Source of the DNA: JANPGR01 sp031424015 | Lineage (GTDB): Bacteria; Patescibacteriota; Minisyncoccia; Phycocordibacterales; UBA1006 | DNA length: 17,605 nucleotides | Direction: 5' to 3' | Assembly: GCA_031424015.1 (NCBI GenBank) | Contig: JANPGR010000040.1 | Location: 1 to 17,605, forward strand | Part shown: positions 5,658 to 14,778 of the stretch, in pieces | Numbering within the stretch: the stretch's first letter is position 1 | Layout: every line of letters starts with the position of its first letter | The notes under the pieces: generated by a model | What the model saw: the letters and a program-made list of their open reading frames with translations, nothing else | Told to the model about the DNA's origin: nothing | The model's database searches: none | Program-made: the position numbers and the translations under genes

Positions 5658-6347
5658 CTAATACTGAACCCCTATAGTATCCATATTATATTTAATAATT
5701 ATTTTTTCATTCTCTGAAGTAAATGTTTCTGTTAATCTAGAGAAGTCATTTTTGAATTTTGTATGAATAATGTCTGACATTGTTCTGCAAACATTCACTA
5801 GTGATTTTTGTTTTTTAGGAATGGATTCTGGGTACTTTTTATATATAACAGATATAATATGCTGTAACATACCAAATAGTTGTAACATAATGAATGCTTC
5901 ATATTGTTTATTTTTTTCTGGATTATCAATATCCCGCATTGATTGAGGTGGCAAGTATATCACAGCAGGTATACCTCTATTTCCTTTATAGATATAACTA
6001 GTAATACTAGAGTCAGAATCTCCCAGTTCTAGTTCTTTGAGAAAATCACTACATTCTTCCAGGTAGGATTCAAATCCTGATTTTAGACTTGTATATATAC
6101 TGTACCCTGACATATGTTTGGAATTCAGTATAAAATCAATACTCATTTTTTCTTGCTTTTTTGATGTTTTCTCTACAGAGAAGGTGGTACTATTTTCTAG
6201 TATATGGTAAAACATCATTTCAGAAACTATTCCTTTTTGTTCTTGCCATTTTTGTGGAACAGGGATACTGAAAAATACTTCAGGGAAATTAAATTTATCT
6301 AGTTTTTCAAGTAGTCTATCGTGTATTATTCTCGTATATTTTTCCAT
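5658..6347 (-). CDS. Hypothetical cytosolic protein, 229 aa, last gene of the RHS operon
   Basis: Not recognised. It is soluble, with no signal peptide or membrane segment. It is largely helical at the C-terminus, with short features such as 'FPEVFFSIPVPQKWQEQKG' (near 21-39) and 'RGIPAVIYLPPQSMRDID' (near 124-141). The gene follows the candidate immunity gene after 12 bases, but a TATAAT lies exactly 6 bases before its ATG, so it may also have its own leaderless transcript. Position suggests a toxin-associated role (second immunity protein, chaperone or regulator), but this is inference from context only. It ends in TAG, convergent with the membrane gene at 5238-5630. Confidence 0.6.
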   Translation of the reverse strand: MEKYTRIIHDRLLEKLDKFNFPEVFFSIPVPQKWQEQKGIVSEMMFYHILENSTTFSVEKTSKKQEKMSIDFILNSKHMSGYSIYTSLKSGFESYLEECSDFLKELELGDSDSSITSYIYKGNRGIPAVIYLPPQSMRDIDNPEKNKQYEAFIMLQLFGMLQHIISVIYKKYPESIPKKQKSLVNVCRTMSDIIHTKFKNDFSRLTETFTSENEKIIIKYNMDTIGVQY

Positions 6348-6353
6348 ATTAGA

Positions 6354-6359
6354 ATTATA
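6354..6359 (-). promoter_or_regulatory. Internal -10 box before the 5658-6347 gene
   Basis: TATAAT on the minus strand at 6359-6354, with exactly 6 bases to the ATG at 6347. That is the same spacing as the starts at 1032 and 15640. It overlaps the stop codon region of the upstream gene. No clear -35 box or TG extension. Confidence 0.4.
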
Positions 6360-6887
6360 CTATATGGTTCCGTTACTGACTATTTTACATTGGTCATCGA
6401 GTATAAGATTGACATTATCTTCAACGAATATGTTTTTCCTGTCGCTATTTTTTGTCTCTATTTTAATCTGATCAGGAAGTCTTCCAAAAATATATTCAGC
6501 TTCTTGAGATGCAAGCACTAGATCAAAATTAAAATCACCGGGGGTATTATCTGCTGATTCTTTATTTTCTCTAAAACCAATATCAGCTTTTTTGAAATAA
6601 TTTTCCATATTATCGATAAATACATCAGAAAAATATCCTGATTTTTGCAAAAGATCTACATATTTTCTTTCTGCATCAAAATCGATTTTGAAGTTATTAT
6701 CAGAATCTGCAACTAGATAGTTATATTCTTTTTTCTCTAGTTCTTTGCTACTTTGTTTATACCAACTCAAAAAGTCTTTCGTGTTTTGAATGCAGTCTAG
6801 TTTTTGGGTTTGAGTAGTTTTATATATTGTTACAGCCCCTAAAGAGATGATTAGACTCAGAATAAATAATAATTTAATGTTTTTCAT
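6360..6887 (-). CDS. Candidate exported immunity protein for the CHAP toxin, 175 aa
   Basis: A signal peptide or membrane anchor is visible at residues 1-23 (MKNIKLLFILSLIISLGAV). The mature part starts with 'DFLSWYKQSSKELEKKEYNY' and continues 'FKIDFDAERKYVDLLQKSGY', then 'FSDVFIDNMENYFKKADIG'. This pattern recalls DUF3828-type small exported domains, an assignment made from memory with low certainty. The gene starts 6 bases after the RHS stop codon, so it is in the toxin operon. Known logic of polymorphic toxins: the gene immediately after the toxin tip usually encodes its immunity protein, located where the toxin acts. A peptidoglycan-cutting toxin needs an immunity protein outside the membrane, which matches the export signal. 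The clear drop in G+C relative to the RHS gene fits a recently acquired tip/immunity unit. Confidence 0.6.
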   Translation of the reverse strand: MKNIKLLFILSLIISLGAVTIYKTTQTQKLDCIQNTKDFLSWYKQSSKELEKKEYNYLVADSDNNFKIDFDAERKYVDLLQKSGYFSDVFIDNMENYFKKADIGFRENKESADNTPGDFNFDLVLASQEAEYIFGRLPDQIKIETKNSDRKNIFVEDNVNLILDDQCKIVSNGTI

Positions 6888-6893
6888 AGTAAT

Positions 6894-9800
6894 TTACTTT
6901 CTTTTAGTTTTTGATAATGCTCCACCGCTTTTCGACTGCGATGACTGTTGAGATCCTGATGACTTTGCAGGGGCTATGTATCTTGCAAAAGCATTTGGGA
7001 CTAATGAGTTTGGTTTGTAGTCCTGCTTTTGTATGGTGTATGTTGTGACTCCATTAACCGTATCAGATAAAATCGTTTGTTTACGTAATGCACTCTTTTT
7101 ATTTCCTTGATTTTGCTCAGCAGTCCAGAGTGTACCTCGACCCTTTTCAGTATCAAAATCAGTCTGAACGACTATCCCAACGTGACCATATTTAGATCCT
7201 GTATTCCTCCAAGACATAATATCATTTTCTTGTGGTAATTCTGTCCCACCATTCTGATAAACTTTGAATGATCCTAATCCATCCTTTGTTTTTGCGTCGT
7301 ATCTTGCCTGGTCACCGTAATCTACTCCATTGCCAAATCCCTTAAAATCATAGCTATACTGTGATTTTATAAATGCTATTGCGAAGCCTACACATTGATA
7401 TTTTGTTCCATATTTTCCTCCATTAGCATATATCGGTACGCCCATATATGTTCCCTGGACAGTGCCTAATGAATATCCTGTTTTCCCAATATCTGGGGTA
7501 CCTTCTTCATAGTCACTTATAGCTCTTCCATCCGGATCGTTATATCTCATCGGATTATTCCTCGCATAACTGTAGAGATTCAACTGCTGTGGATCCGACA
7601 AGAAACTGCGGGGATTGTACTGACTCGTTGGATCCAATGACAGAAATCGTTTTTGATTTTCATTGTAATACCTTGCCTGCATATACGTCAATCCTGATTC
7701 GATATCTCGTTCGTGTAGTCCAAACCTGTCTTTGATTGGTTTAGACTCTGTATTTACTCTATACCCTCCATACGGTTTTGTGTCTTGTGCTTGTATTACA
7801 ACGCCTTTGTTGTCTGTGGTGATAGTTGATGATCCTACTGGGTTGGTCAGCTGGTAGTAGATTGATGTAATACTGTTAGACTTTTCTACTGTAGCGATAT
7901 GTACACTACCCAACATTACTCGTGTTCTAGTTGTAGTGACTGTTCCATTTGTTTCTGATTCATAATCATCGTCAAAGTAGATGGTGGTTTTAATAGGACT
8001 TGTTGCAGTAATAGTTTTTGGTGTCAGTGTTTTCATCGTCCTGGTACCATCTGGTGCATAACGGTAGGTGATGATGTCACCATTTGGTAGTGTAGTTTTG
8101 ATGATTTGATTAAGAGAATTGTATGTGTGGAGCGTATTGGACTGTACTATCGATGGCACACCATTGGTAGTCAGTGTTGTTGCAACTGATTCTCCGATCA
8201 TATTCCCACGTGCGTCATAACTGTATGTGGTTCCACCTTTTTTGGTAACTGCTTGTGGAGATGTAAATGAATGTGTAGGTGGCAGTGTTCCGCTGGTTAC
8301 AGGAGCAGTGTCGGTAAACAATGTTTTGATTGCATCGATTGGTACAGTATTTTCAGATACTGCGATAGCAATGTCTGATGCAGTGATACCATTCAGATCG
8401 TCTTCTGATTCTGCTGTACTACCGTCATCGTTGGGGAATTCCATTGCACTGTAGTTGAATGTGATGGGATTGATGGTCGGTTCTGACAGGCGGATACGGA
8501 ATGATGTCGGGGTGATGTCAGACAAATAGTACTGTATCTGTTTCTCGGACACTCCGAGGCCGATTGCTGCAGTAGGGGTAGCAGAGATCAGTGGTGTGTT
8601 CGTAAACGTTTTTTTAAATGTCACGGTTACCTTTTGGTAGTTGGGTTTGATCAGGGCACGACCAGAGATTTGTGTTCCGATTCCTTTACTTTGGAGTAGC
8701 TTCAACACATCATCCATAGTGATGGTATTAGGTGTAACTGTAGGTGTATAACAGGTGTTTGTTGTAGTATTGAGCACTTGTGGGGCTGTGCAGGTTACTG
8801 GTGGGGTAGTTTGTGCGTATGCAGTAGGTACGAGAAAGTCTACTACAGTTGCCAGTAGTGATGATTTTTCTGTTGTTTCCAGTGCGGTAGGTGCGATTGA
8901 AAGTGGTCCATAGGTATATGGTTCTGTATTTGCATTTAATATATTCCCTGTAGGGCTGTATTGATATGATTCTGCTGATGTTGGAGTACCCGTAGCTGAA
9001 TAGTTTATGAGTCGGTCGAGTACATCATAGGTATAAGTCTTTGTAGATTTTAGAGGTGCGTAGCCATTTTCTGTAATGTTGATTGCATTACCATTATTGT
9101 CATAGGTCATAGTAGTATCTACCAGTGTTCCTGTTGGCGTGAATGATTTTTGATTACGCAGTTCCAGCATTTTTGCTGGATCGTAGGTATAGGTAGTGTT
9201 GAGCGTGTTTCCCGTGTAGGTTATGTTCTGTATTCTACTCTCTATGTCATATTGCACATTTTGTATCAATTCACTACCGTCAACCTTGATATTACGTATA
9301 TTAGCACCTGTTGTTTGTCTTTCATAATTGACCAAGGTAGAATCTGGCTGCGTAATACTCATTACCTGCCCTTGGTTGTCGTAGGTGTAACTCTTTACCA
9401 GAGATTTGCCATCTATGGTTTGAGTTTTGGTTGCAATGAATCCTTCTGGTGTGTAGGTGTAGTTGGTAGAAATACCTGATGTAGATGACACAGAGCACAG
9501 TTTTGTTTTCATACAGTTGTCATAGGCGTAATTAATGGTTTCATCAGATGTGACAGTTTTGGTGATTCTACCAATTGCATCATATGTCGTTGCAATGTTT
9601 TTGGTGTCTTGGAGTTGTACATTCGTAACACGACCGAGCAAGTCATAGGTTTTTTTCACTGCTCCGTATGATGTATCAGATGCTGTGTGTAAATCGGTAG
9701 CATTCAATAGGTCACCACGCAGATTGGTTTGGAATTCTCGCTTGTTGCCTTCTGCGTCGGTAAGTGTGATCAAGTTACCATTTGCATCATAGGTATAACT

Positions 9801-12800
9801 AGTAGTATACTGCCCGTTTTCAATTACGCTGGTTAGATTGCCACGTACATCATAGTTGTAATCTGTTTTGACACCTCGTGGGTTCGTAATAGATTTGTTC
9901 AATCCATTGTAGGTGATATATGATGTTCCTTGGCTATTACTGATTACTGTTTGTCGTCCTAACACATCATAGGTAAATGTATTCTTGGCTTGACCGCTGT
10001 AGGTATTACTGGGAACAGACTGTGTGAGCATTCTGCTTGATGGAGTGTATTCATAAGCAACATATCCATTTTTGTCTGATCGTGTATATACCGTTCGACC
10101 CAATCCATCATAAGTTGCCGTTTCTGTAAATGGTTGAAATACTCCTGTATTCAAATTAGTAGTAGAGTATTGCGTCGGACTATACCAGCTAGATCGTATA
10201 GCTGTACCATTTCTCTTTGCGCTGGTTTCTCTTCCATAGGCATCATAGGTGTATTCCATAACAATACTTGATGGATCGGTGGTGCGAACAGGTTTGCCTG
10301 TCATATAGTCATAGCTGTACGTTGTTATTTGTCCTAGTGCATTCGTAGTTGATATGGGATACAGATTCTGTGTATCATAGATAGTGGATGTAGTATTTCC
10401 CAATGCGTCTGTGGTACTGGTTGGTAACCCATAACTGTTATATGCGATTTTAGTTTTGTTGATAGTGTTTGCGTCAATCCATTGTTGTGTTTCAGTTGGA
10501 AGTCCACGAGAGAGAATTCCATTGTCATAGGTTGCAGCAGACTGTGCTAATACTTTTCCTGATTGATCTGTTCTGGTAGCTTTGGATTGTCGTACAATTG
10601 TTCCATTGGTGATGTAATTGTAATTGGTAGTTTGTGCGTCAGATCCCGTGTCGGTAAATGATCCGTCATTAGAACCATTTACCAACCCTAGATCACTAAC
10701 ACGCACCACCTGCCCATATGCAGTATCATAGGTGTATCCTACTGCAGTGTCGTACGATCCACCCAACGTGTTTCTAGTCAGTACAGTCTGTGGAAATATC
10801 ATAGATCGATTTGTTCCCAGGTCTCCTCCATTCCATTTAGTGATTATCGTTCTTGCTAATTGATTGGATTTGTCATAGGTTTCTGTTCTATATTCTTTTC
10901 CTATCTTTAACTGTGAATCTTGGTATTCACCCATTGCAGTGTTGGATTCATTACCTTGGTGATAATAGCTGACTTCTTTGGTACCCTCTGTGTCTACTGT
11001 AATTACTGTACCAAAGCCTACGAATTTGGTGGTCAATTCTTCTGGTGAAATGTATTGCAGTCCATCTGTATAAGTATAGGTTACTGTGTTAATGGGAGCA
11101 GTATTTGTAGTAACAGATTTCACTACATAAACAGATTGTGGTGATCCGTAGGTGTTGGAGTTTTTTATTGGTTCGTATCCATAATTGATACTAGTAGTAC
11201 CTCCTTGTGGATTAGTAATGCTAGTCATTATGTTTTCCTTTGTTCCTGGGTGGAGTTTCAGAGTAGCCGTATTTCCGTTCAAATCATCTAAAAACCCATC
11301 TGAATTCATATCCATTCCTAGGTTTGAAATAGTTCGATAATATCCAACAACATTCAATAGTGTTGCAGGATAAGAATCTGTCTGACCATACTGTGAAGTA
11401 TCTGCTATTACAGTTACCAGTGACTCTTGGGGAATATATCTCCATCCGAGTCCTGTGTTTATCAAATTGCCAGAATCAGGAAGCATATCACCGTTTATAT
11501 CTACCAATGCCCCCTGCGTTCCCAATAATGCACCTGTAAGTGAATATTCTTCAGAGTAATCAAAGTAGGTTTTTCTATTCAAAAATACTTCTGTTCCACG
11601 AATCATATCTTCTAAATTGTCACCATTGATATCACGAAAAGAAATTAATTGTTTGTTGTTTTGGTCTGATGGATTCCATTTTCCACCCAGTACTGTGTAT
11701 TTGGTATCTTGTACAAATCCATTTCCATTTGAGATATATATTGATGTTCGTGCAGGGGCTGGCTTGGTGAATAGTATATCTGCTTTGTTGTCTCCATTAA
11801 TATCACGTAAATAAATACCAGTTGCATTAATATCATCAGGGATTTTTACACTTGTATCTACAGCAAATGAATTTCCTGTATTACGATAGAATGTTGTTAC
11901 CTTATTCTGTGAATAATAGTCATTACGAGCAGACACTAGCATATCGATCTTATTGTCTCCATTAATATCTGCTAATTGTACTTGGGGTGGTACAATCTGC
12001 GAAGTTTGAAATGTTATAGTACGGTCAGGTTTTGATTCATACCCTGTTTTAGTTGCATTGATTCCTTGTACTGTTAATGTATATGCATTGAATCCGTTAT
12101 TTATAGTTGTTGGAGTAAGTATGATATTTTCCTTCCAACCATCACCATCGAGATCGGCGTAGGTATAGAGTTGTGGAGCATATTGATTCTTCCACCATTT
12201 AGTATTACTTGATTGATCCACCACAGTAGTGCCACTATCAGGTATCATTATATTCCCCGGGTTCAATCCAGTGAATGCAGAACCATACCCCAGAGAACCC
12301 ATATAGTCAGAGACTTCTGTCTGTGGTGCAACAGAATAATTAAAAGAAGTTGTTTCGTTGATACTTGCATTATCGCTAACTGTGATTGATGATATGTTTT
12401 GCTTTGTTGTCGTGACATCAGAATTATTTCTGACTAGATTGTATTGGAGTCTGGTTTCAGAATTAACCACAACACCAATAGTTTTCAGTTGTCGGTCAGA
12501 CTTTGCGCGCAGTCCTGCGGCATAGTCAGTTTTTGTACCGAGTAGATATGCTAGTTTGTCAATAATTCCTGTGGTATATTCAAACGTGATTCGGTACATA
12601 CCGTCACCATAGATAATTGAACGTGGATAGACGCGGCCATTATCACCTTTTTCATACATAAATTCTACTTTGTTTCCTGATGTATCTGTCATTGATGACA
12701 GATACCATTGACTGGTTTTGTTTTGATCTGTCTGAGACCCTTCACGGTCACGACTGGTTACACCGTAAATATATGTGATACCGTTAGTGTCTATCATTGA

Positions 12801-13358
12801 CCAACTGTTGTCATTGCGCAGTTCATACCTACCAATACCTGATTTCGCACCATATAATCCTGATTGATTCAAAGAATTCACAGACATAGGCTGCAGTTTG
12901 ACTAATTCACCCTGAGTGGATGATGCAAAATCCGGACGGTCGTACATCAGATCTACTCCTGCTTTGTTGGTACGCTGTATGTAGGGTATGTCCAACTCCC
13001 AACCTTTGGCGATATATCCAGTTGGGTTGTTACGTCTACTGTCGTAAGATAAATTCAAACTATGAGTTAGCCCGGCGCGACCACTGGGCAGTGTAATCGG
13101 TAGTGAATACAAAAAAGCACCCGAAGATTCATCTACGTGTGACTGTGAGGGTAGTATTTTGTTTTGTGAACTATCATTACCTGATGATGCTGAAGTTATA
13201 GAGAGTTTGTTTGCATTACCGATTCCGTCGACAACCTGACTTGCCGCGCTCGTCTGTGGTGCATAGCCCACCTCGGCAGCATAAACCGGTACTAGCGGCG
13301 AAAACACCAGTGTGAATACCATAATGGTGGTGAATAATTTGGTGAACAGTTTTTTCAT
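6894..13358 (-). CDS. Secreted RHS/YD-repeat polymorphic toxin with CHAP tip, 2154 aa
   Basis: Domains in order: Sec signal peptide (1-28, cut near 'VYAA'); SpvB-like segment (~75-130, 'GAFLYSLPITLPSGRAGLTH'); six FG-GAP/VCBS calcium-type motifs (400-407 'ADLDGDGW', 463-469, 519-525, 576-582, 620-624, 683-688); many YD repeats (~830-1480 and ~1705-1800, 'YDALGR' type); an inserted region (~1485-1705) with a Cys pair and lectin-like strands; RHS-associated core (~1830-1943, 'ARYYNENQKRFLSLDP', 'LNLYSYARNNP', 'NDPDG'); and a C-terminal CHAP domain (~1960-2130) with likely catalytic Cys1989 ('YQCVGFA'), His2059 ('YGHVGIV') and Glu2081 ('TAEQN'). RHS shells enclose toxic tips; CHAP domains cut peptidoglycan. 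It is likely used against neighbouring or host bacteria after secretion. The signal peptide points to Sec export, as in WapA, with no type VI parts present. The gene is complete and has its own promoter. Confidence 0.93.
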   Translation of the reverse strand: MKKLFTKLFTTIMVFTLVFSPLVPVYAAEVGYAPQTSAASQVVDGIGNANKLSITSASSGNDSSQNKILPSQSHVDESSGAFLYSLPITLPSGRAGLTHSLNLSYDSRRNNPTGYIAKGWELDIPYIQRTNKAGVDLMYDRPDFASSTQGELVKLQPMSVNSLNQSGLYGAKSGIGRYELRNDNSWSMIDTNGITYIYGVTSRDREGSQTDQNKTSQWYLSSMTDTSGNKVEFMYEKGDNGRVYPRSIIYGDGMYRITFEYTTGIIDKLAYLLGTKTDYAAGLRAKSDRQLKTIGVVVNSETRLQYNLVRNNSDVTTTKQNISSITVSDNASINETTSFNYSVAPQTEVSDYMGSLGYGSAFTGLNPGNIMIPDSGTTVVDQSSNTKWWKNQYAPQLYTYADLDGDGWKENIILTPTTINNGFNAYTLTVQGINATKTGYESKPDRTITFQTSQIVPPQVQLADINGDNKIDMLVSARNDYYSQNKVTTFYRNTGNSFAVDTSVKIPDDINATGIYLRDINGDNKADILFTKPAPARTSIYISNGNGFVQDTKYTVLGGKWNPSDQNNKQLISFRDINGDNLEDMIRGTEVFLNRKTYFDYSEEYSLTGALLGTQGALVDINGDMLPDSGNLINTGLGWRYIPQESLVTVIADTSQYGQTDSYPATLLNVVGYYRTISNLGMDMNSDGFLDDLNGNTATLKLHPGTKENIMTSITNPQGGTTSINYGYEPIKNSNTYGSPQSVYVVKSVTTNTAPINTVTYTYTDGLQYISPEELTTKFVGFGTVITVDTEGTKEVSYYHQGNESNTAMGEYQDSQLKIGKEYRTETYDKSNQLARTIITKWNGGDLGTNRSMIFPQTVLTRNTLGGSYDTAVGYTYDTAYGQVVRVSDLGLVNGSNDGSFTDTGSDAQTTNYNYITNGTIVRQSKATRTDQSGKVLAQSAATYDNGILSRGLPTETQQWIDANTINKTKIAYNSYGLPTSTTDALGNTTSTIYDTQNLYPISTTNALGQITTYSYDYMTGKPVRTTDPSSIVMEYTYDAYGRETSAKRNGTAIRSSWYSPTQYSTTNLNTGVFQPFTETATYDGLGRTVYTRSDKNGYVAYEYTPSSRMLTQSVPSNTYSGQAKNTFTYDVLGRQTVISNSQGTSYITYNGLNKSITNPRGVKTDYNYDVRGNLTSVIENGQYTTSYTYDANGNLITLTDAEGNKREFQTNLRGDLLNATDLHTASDTSYGAVKKTYDLLGRVTNVQLQDTKNIATTYDAIGRITKTVTSDETINYAYDNCMKTKLCSVSSTSGISTNYTYTPEGFIATKTQTIDGKSLVKSYTYDNQGQVMSITQPDSTLVNYERQTTGANIRNIKVDGSELIQNVQYDIESRIQNITYTGNTLNTTYTYDPAKMLELRNQKSFTPTGTLVDTTMTYDNNGNAINITENGYAPLKSTKTYTYDVLDRLINYSATGTPTSAESYQYSPTGNILNANTEPYTYGPLSIAPTALETTEKSSLLATVVDFLVPTAYAQTTPPVTCTAPQVLNTTTNTCYTPTVTPNTITMDDVLKLLQSKGIGTQISGRALIKPNYQKVTVTFKKTFTNTPLISATPTAAIGLGVSEKQIQYYLSDITPTSFRIRLSEPTINPITFNYSAMEFPNDDGSTAESEDDLNGITASDIAIAVSENTVPIDAIKTLFTDTAPVTSGTLPPTHSFTSPQAVTKKGGTTYSYDARGNMIGESVATTLTTNGVPSIVQSNTLHTYNSLNQIIKTTLPNGDIITYRYAPDGTRTMKTLTPKTITATSPIKTTIYFDDDYESETNGTVTTTRTRVMLGSVHIATVEKSNSITSIYYQLTNPVGSSTITTDNKGVVIQAQDTKPYGGYRVNTESKPIKDRFGLHERDIESGLTYMQARYYNENQKRFLSLDPTSQYNPRSFLSDPQQLNLYSYARNNPMRYNDPDGRAISDYEEGTPDIGKTGYSLGTVQGTYMGVPIYANGGKYGTKYQCVGFAIAFIKSQYSYDFKGFGNGVDYGDQARYDAKTKDGLGSFKVYQNGGTELPQENDIMSWRNTGSKYGHVGIVVQTDFDTEKGRGTLWTAEQNQGNKKSALRKQTILSDTVNGVTTYTIQKQDYKPNSLVPNAFARYIAPAKSSGSQQSSQSKSGGALSKTKRK

Positions 13359-13390
13359 AGTAATATAGTGAAAATACCAATAATAGTTGG

Positions 13391-13418
13391 ATTATATACC
13401 TTTTTTAGGGAAATACAA
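13391..13418 (-). promoter_or_regulatory. Promoter of the RHS toxin operon
   Basis: On the minus strand, TTGTAT (13418-13413), a 16-base spacer and a perfect TATAAT (13396-13391). The predicted leader is about 26 bases and AT-rich, without a Shine-Dalgarno site. It is one of the few promoters here with a visible leader. Confidence 0.65.
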
Positions 13419-13442
13419 GGGGTTTAAATTGCAATTACAGTC

Positions 13443-14009
13443 TTACTTTTTTGATTGTAGTTCACCTCTAAAATCAAATTCTTTGCCTTCTGGTGCTAGA
13501 TAGCCTTCCCTGTTTACATCCTTAAAATTTAGGTCTCTGGCTTTTTTTAAAACACTACTTGCGTCGCCACCAATAAGTTCAGCAAAGCCACTCTCAATTG
13601 CTAACACTTTTCTTGTGGCAGTAATTTGGTCCCCCCTTCTTTTTTTATCTTGTAATTCAGATGCTAAATATGCGAAAACTTTTTCATCTTTTAAAGAACT
13701 CATATAATCAATCCAATCATTTCTGATTTTACAGATCATAATCTCATCATATCTATATTTACTAGACAATCTTTCATACCAGATTCGCATTATATTTTTA
13801 TAGATATAGATTTCAACTCCATTTATTGAATCTGGTAAATTTATATCGTTTTCTAAATCTTCTTCAAATTAGTTCTGTTTTTTAAATACAACATCTTCAT
13901 CAATTTTTGTAACTGCATTTAACATACCGTTTCCGATACTTTGTTTAGTAAAATAATATTTTACAATCCACCAAACACTTATAATAACCACCAGTGTCCA
14001 AATTATCAT
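13443..14009 (-). pseudogene. Membrane-anchored protein gene split by an in-frame TAA
   Basis: The gene appears to start at ATG 14009, 8 bases after an extended -10 box, and to encode a membrane anchor ('WTLVVIISVWWIVKYYF', residues 4-20). Codon 47 is TAA (13871-13869), yet the same frame stays open on both sides to the TAA at 13443. Downstream, 26 sense codons precede the first ATG (13790), from which 115 residues could still be made. The downstream part is soluble and mixed-charge ('YERLSSKYRYDEIMICKIRN', then 'GGDASSVLKKARDLNF'). The function is not recognised. Either this is a recent nonsense mutation in a ~188-codon gene, or readthrough or internal initiation yields a shortened soluble form. 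It lies just upstream of the RHS promoter but is probably a separate unit. Confidence 0.65.
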
Positions 14010-14017
14010 ATCCCCCT

Positions 14018-14026
14018 ATTATAACA
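14018..14026 (-). promoter_or_regulatory. Extended -10 promoter of the split membrane gene
   Basis: On the minus strand TG-T-TATAAT (14026-14018) with 8 bases to the ATG at 14009. The intervening bases include AGGGGG, but this sits only 2 bases from the ATG, too close for a normal ribosome-binding site. Confidence 0.55.
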
Positions 14027-14052
14027 CCTTAACTTAAAAAGAAAATCGCAAG

Positions 14053-14778
14053 CTACACACATTTTCTAATTCCCTTTCTGTAAACACACTCTTTAAATTC
14101 ATTCATTTTTATATCTACAGCTGAATTTATCTGATCTTGAAAATTATTTTTTATATATTCATTGAATTCTTGTGAGTCAGGAATTGGGTTAATTTTAAAA
14201 TTTTTATATTTCAAAAACCAAGTCCCAACTAAACCTAATACTACACATATGATGATGATAGCATATCTATAATCCCAACGTTTTACGGGTTTAGATAACA
14301 ATAAATCAAAAGTACAGATCATAATGATGAATGTACACAAAAGATAAAACATAAACAAAGCTGCACTCCATAAATGAGAAATTCTATTAAATATCTGAAT
14401 ACTAATAGATATATAGGCAAAGATTGCAACAAAAATACCTAAAGTCTCTACTGACTTTAAGTTTGCTTCTTTTAGTTTCTCATCAAAATTACTTACATCT
14501 TTATCTAATTTTAGATTTAAATTTTCATACTTTGTATTTATATCACTATATAAATTATCAAAACTATCTTGTTTATCTTTATCTTTCTTTTTTAGAGAAG
14601 CAATCTCTTTTTTATTTCGTTGGTCTTCAATTGATAGCCCGTTAATAGTATCAACAAGATAGGGTATTGCTGAAATTTGATCAATCGGTGAGACCGATTG
14701 TCTTGTTGTTTTTAGGTTCAAATTTAGATTTTGAATAACATCATTATTATTTGAACTGCCACTTTTAGTTGATTTCAT
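14053..14778 (-). CDS. Coiled-coil membrane protein, 241 aa, second gene of a two-gene module
   Basis: Residues ~50-108 are charged and heptad-like (dense Lys/Asp/Glu with Leu, e.g. 'KKEIASLKKKDKDKQDSF'), predicted coiled coil. Three membrane segments follow at about 111-131, 136-161 and 172-189. The C-terminal tail (190-241) is soluble, with two Cys near the end (CVYRKGIRKCV). It starts 14 bases inside the end of the upstream gene, so the products are made together and probably interact. The N-terminal 50 residues are polar and likely cytosolic. A membrane effector paired with a cytosolic sensor is a common plan in phage-defence and abortive-infection systems, and the site next to an integrase is typical for such cargo. 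The family is not recognised, so that role is only a hypothesis. Confidence 0.7.
   Translation of the reverse strand: MKSTKSGSSNNNDVIQNLNLNLKTTRQSVSPIDQISAIPYLVDTINGLSIEDQRNKKEIASLKKKDKDKQDSFDNLYSDINTKYENLNLKLDKDVSNFDEKLKEANLKSVETLGIFVAIFAYISISIQIFNRISHLWSAALFMFYLLCTFIIMICTFDLLLSKPVKRWDYRYAIIIICVVLGLVGTWFLKYKNFKINPIPDSQEFNEYIKNNFQDQINSAVDIKMNEFKECVYRKGIRKCV

Noticed and set aside
8227..9479. Plus-strand open frames of 75 and 109 codons (8227-8454, 9150-9479).
   Set aside because: They lie fully antisense inside the RHS gene, whose repeated codons create long antisense frames, and have no promoter or recognisable protein.
11617..11836. Open frames on both strands at 11617-11836, plus 10334-10528.
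   Set aside because: They are alternative frames of the FG-GAP and YD-repeat parts of the RHS gene.
6894..13358. RHS protein as a type VI secretion effector or Tc-toxin component.
   Set aside because: It has a clear Sec signal peptide, and there is no VgrG, PAAR, Hcp or TcA-like gene in the window. A WapA-like exported toxin fits better, though the left part does resemble TcB-type proteins.
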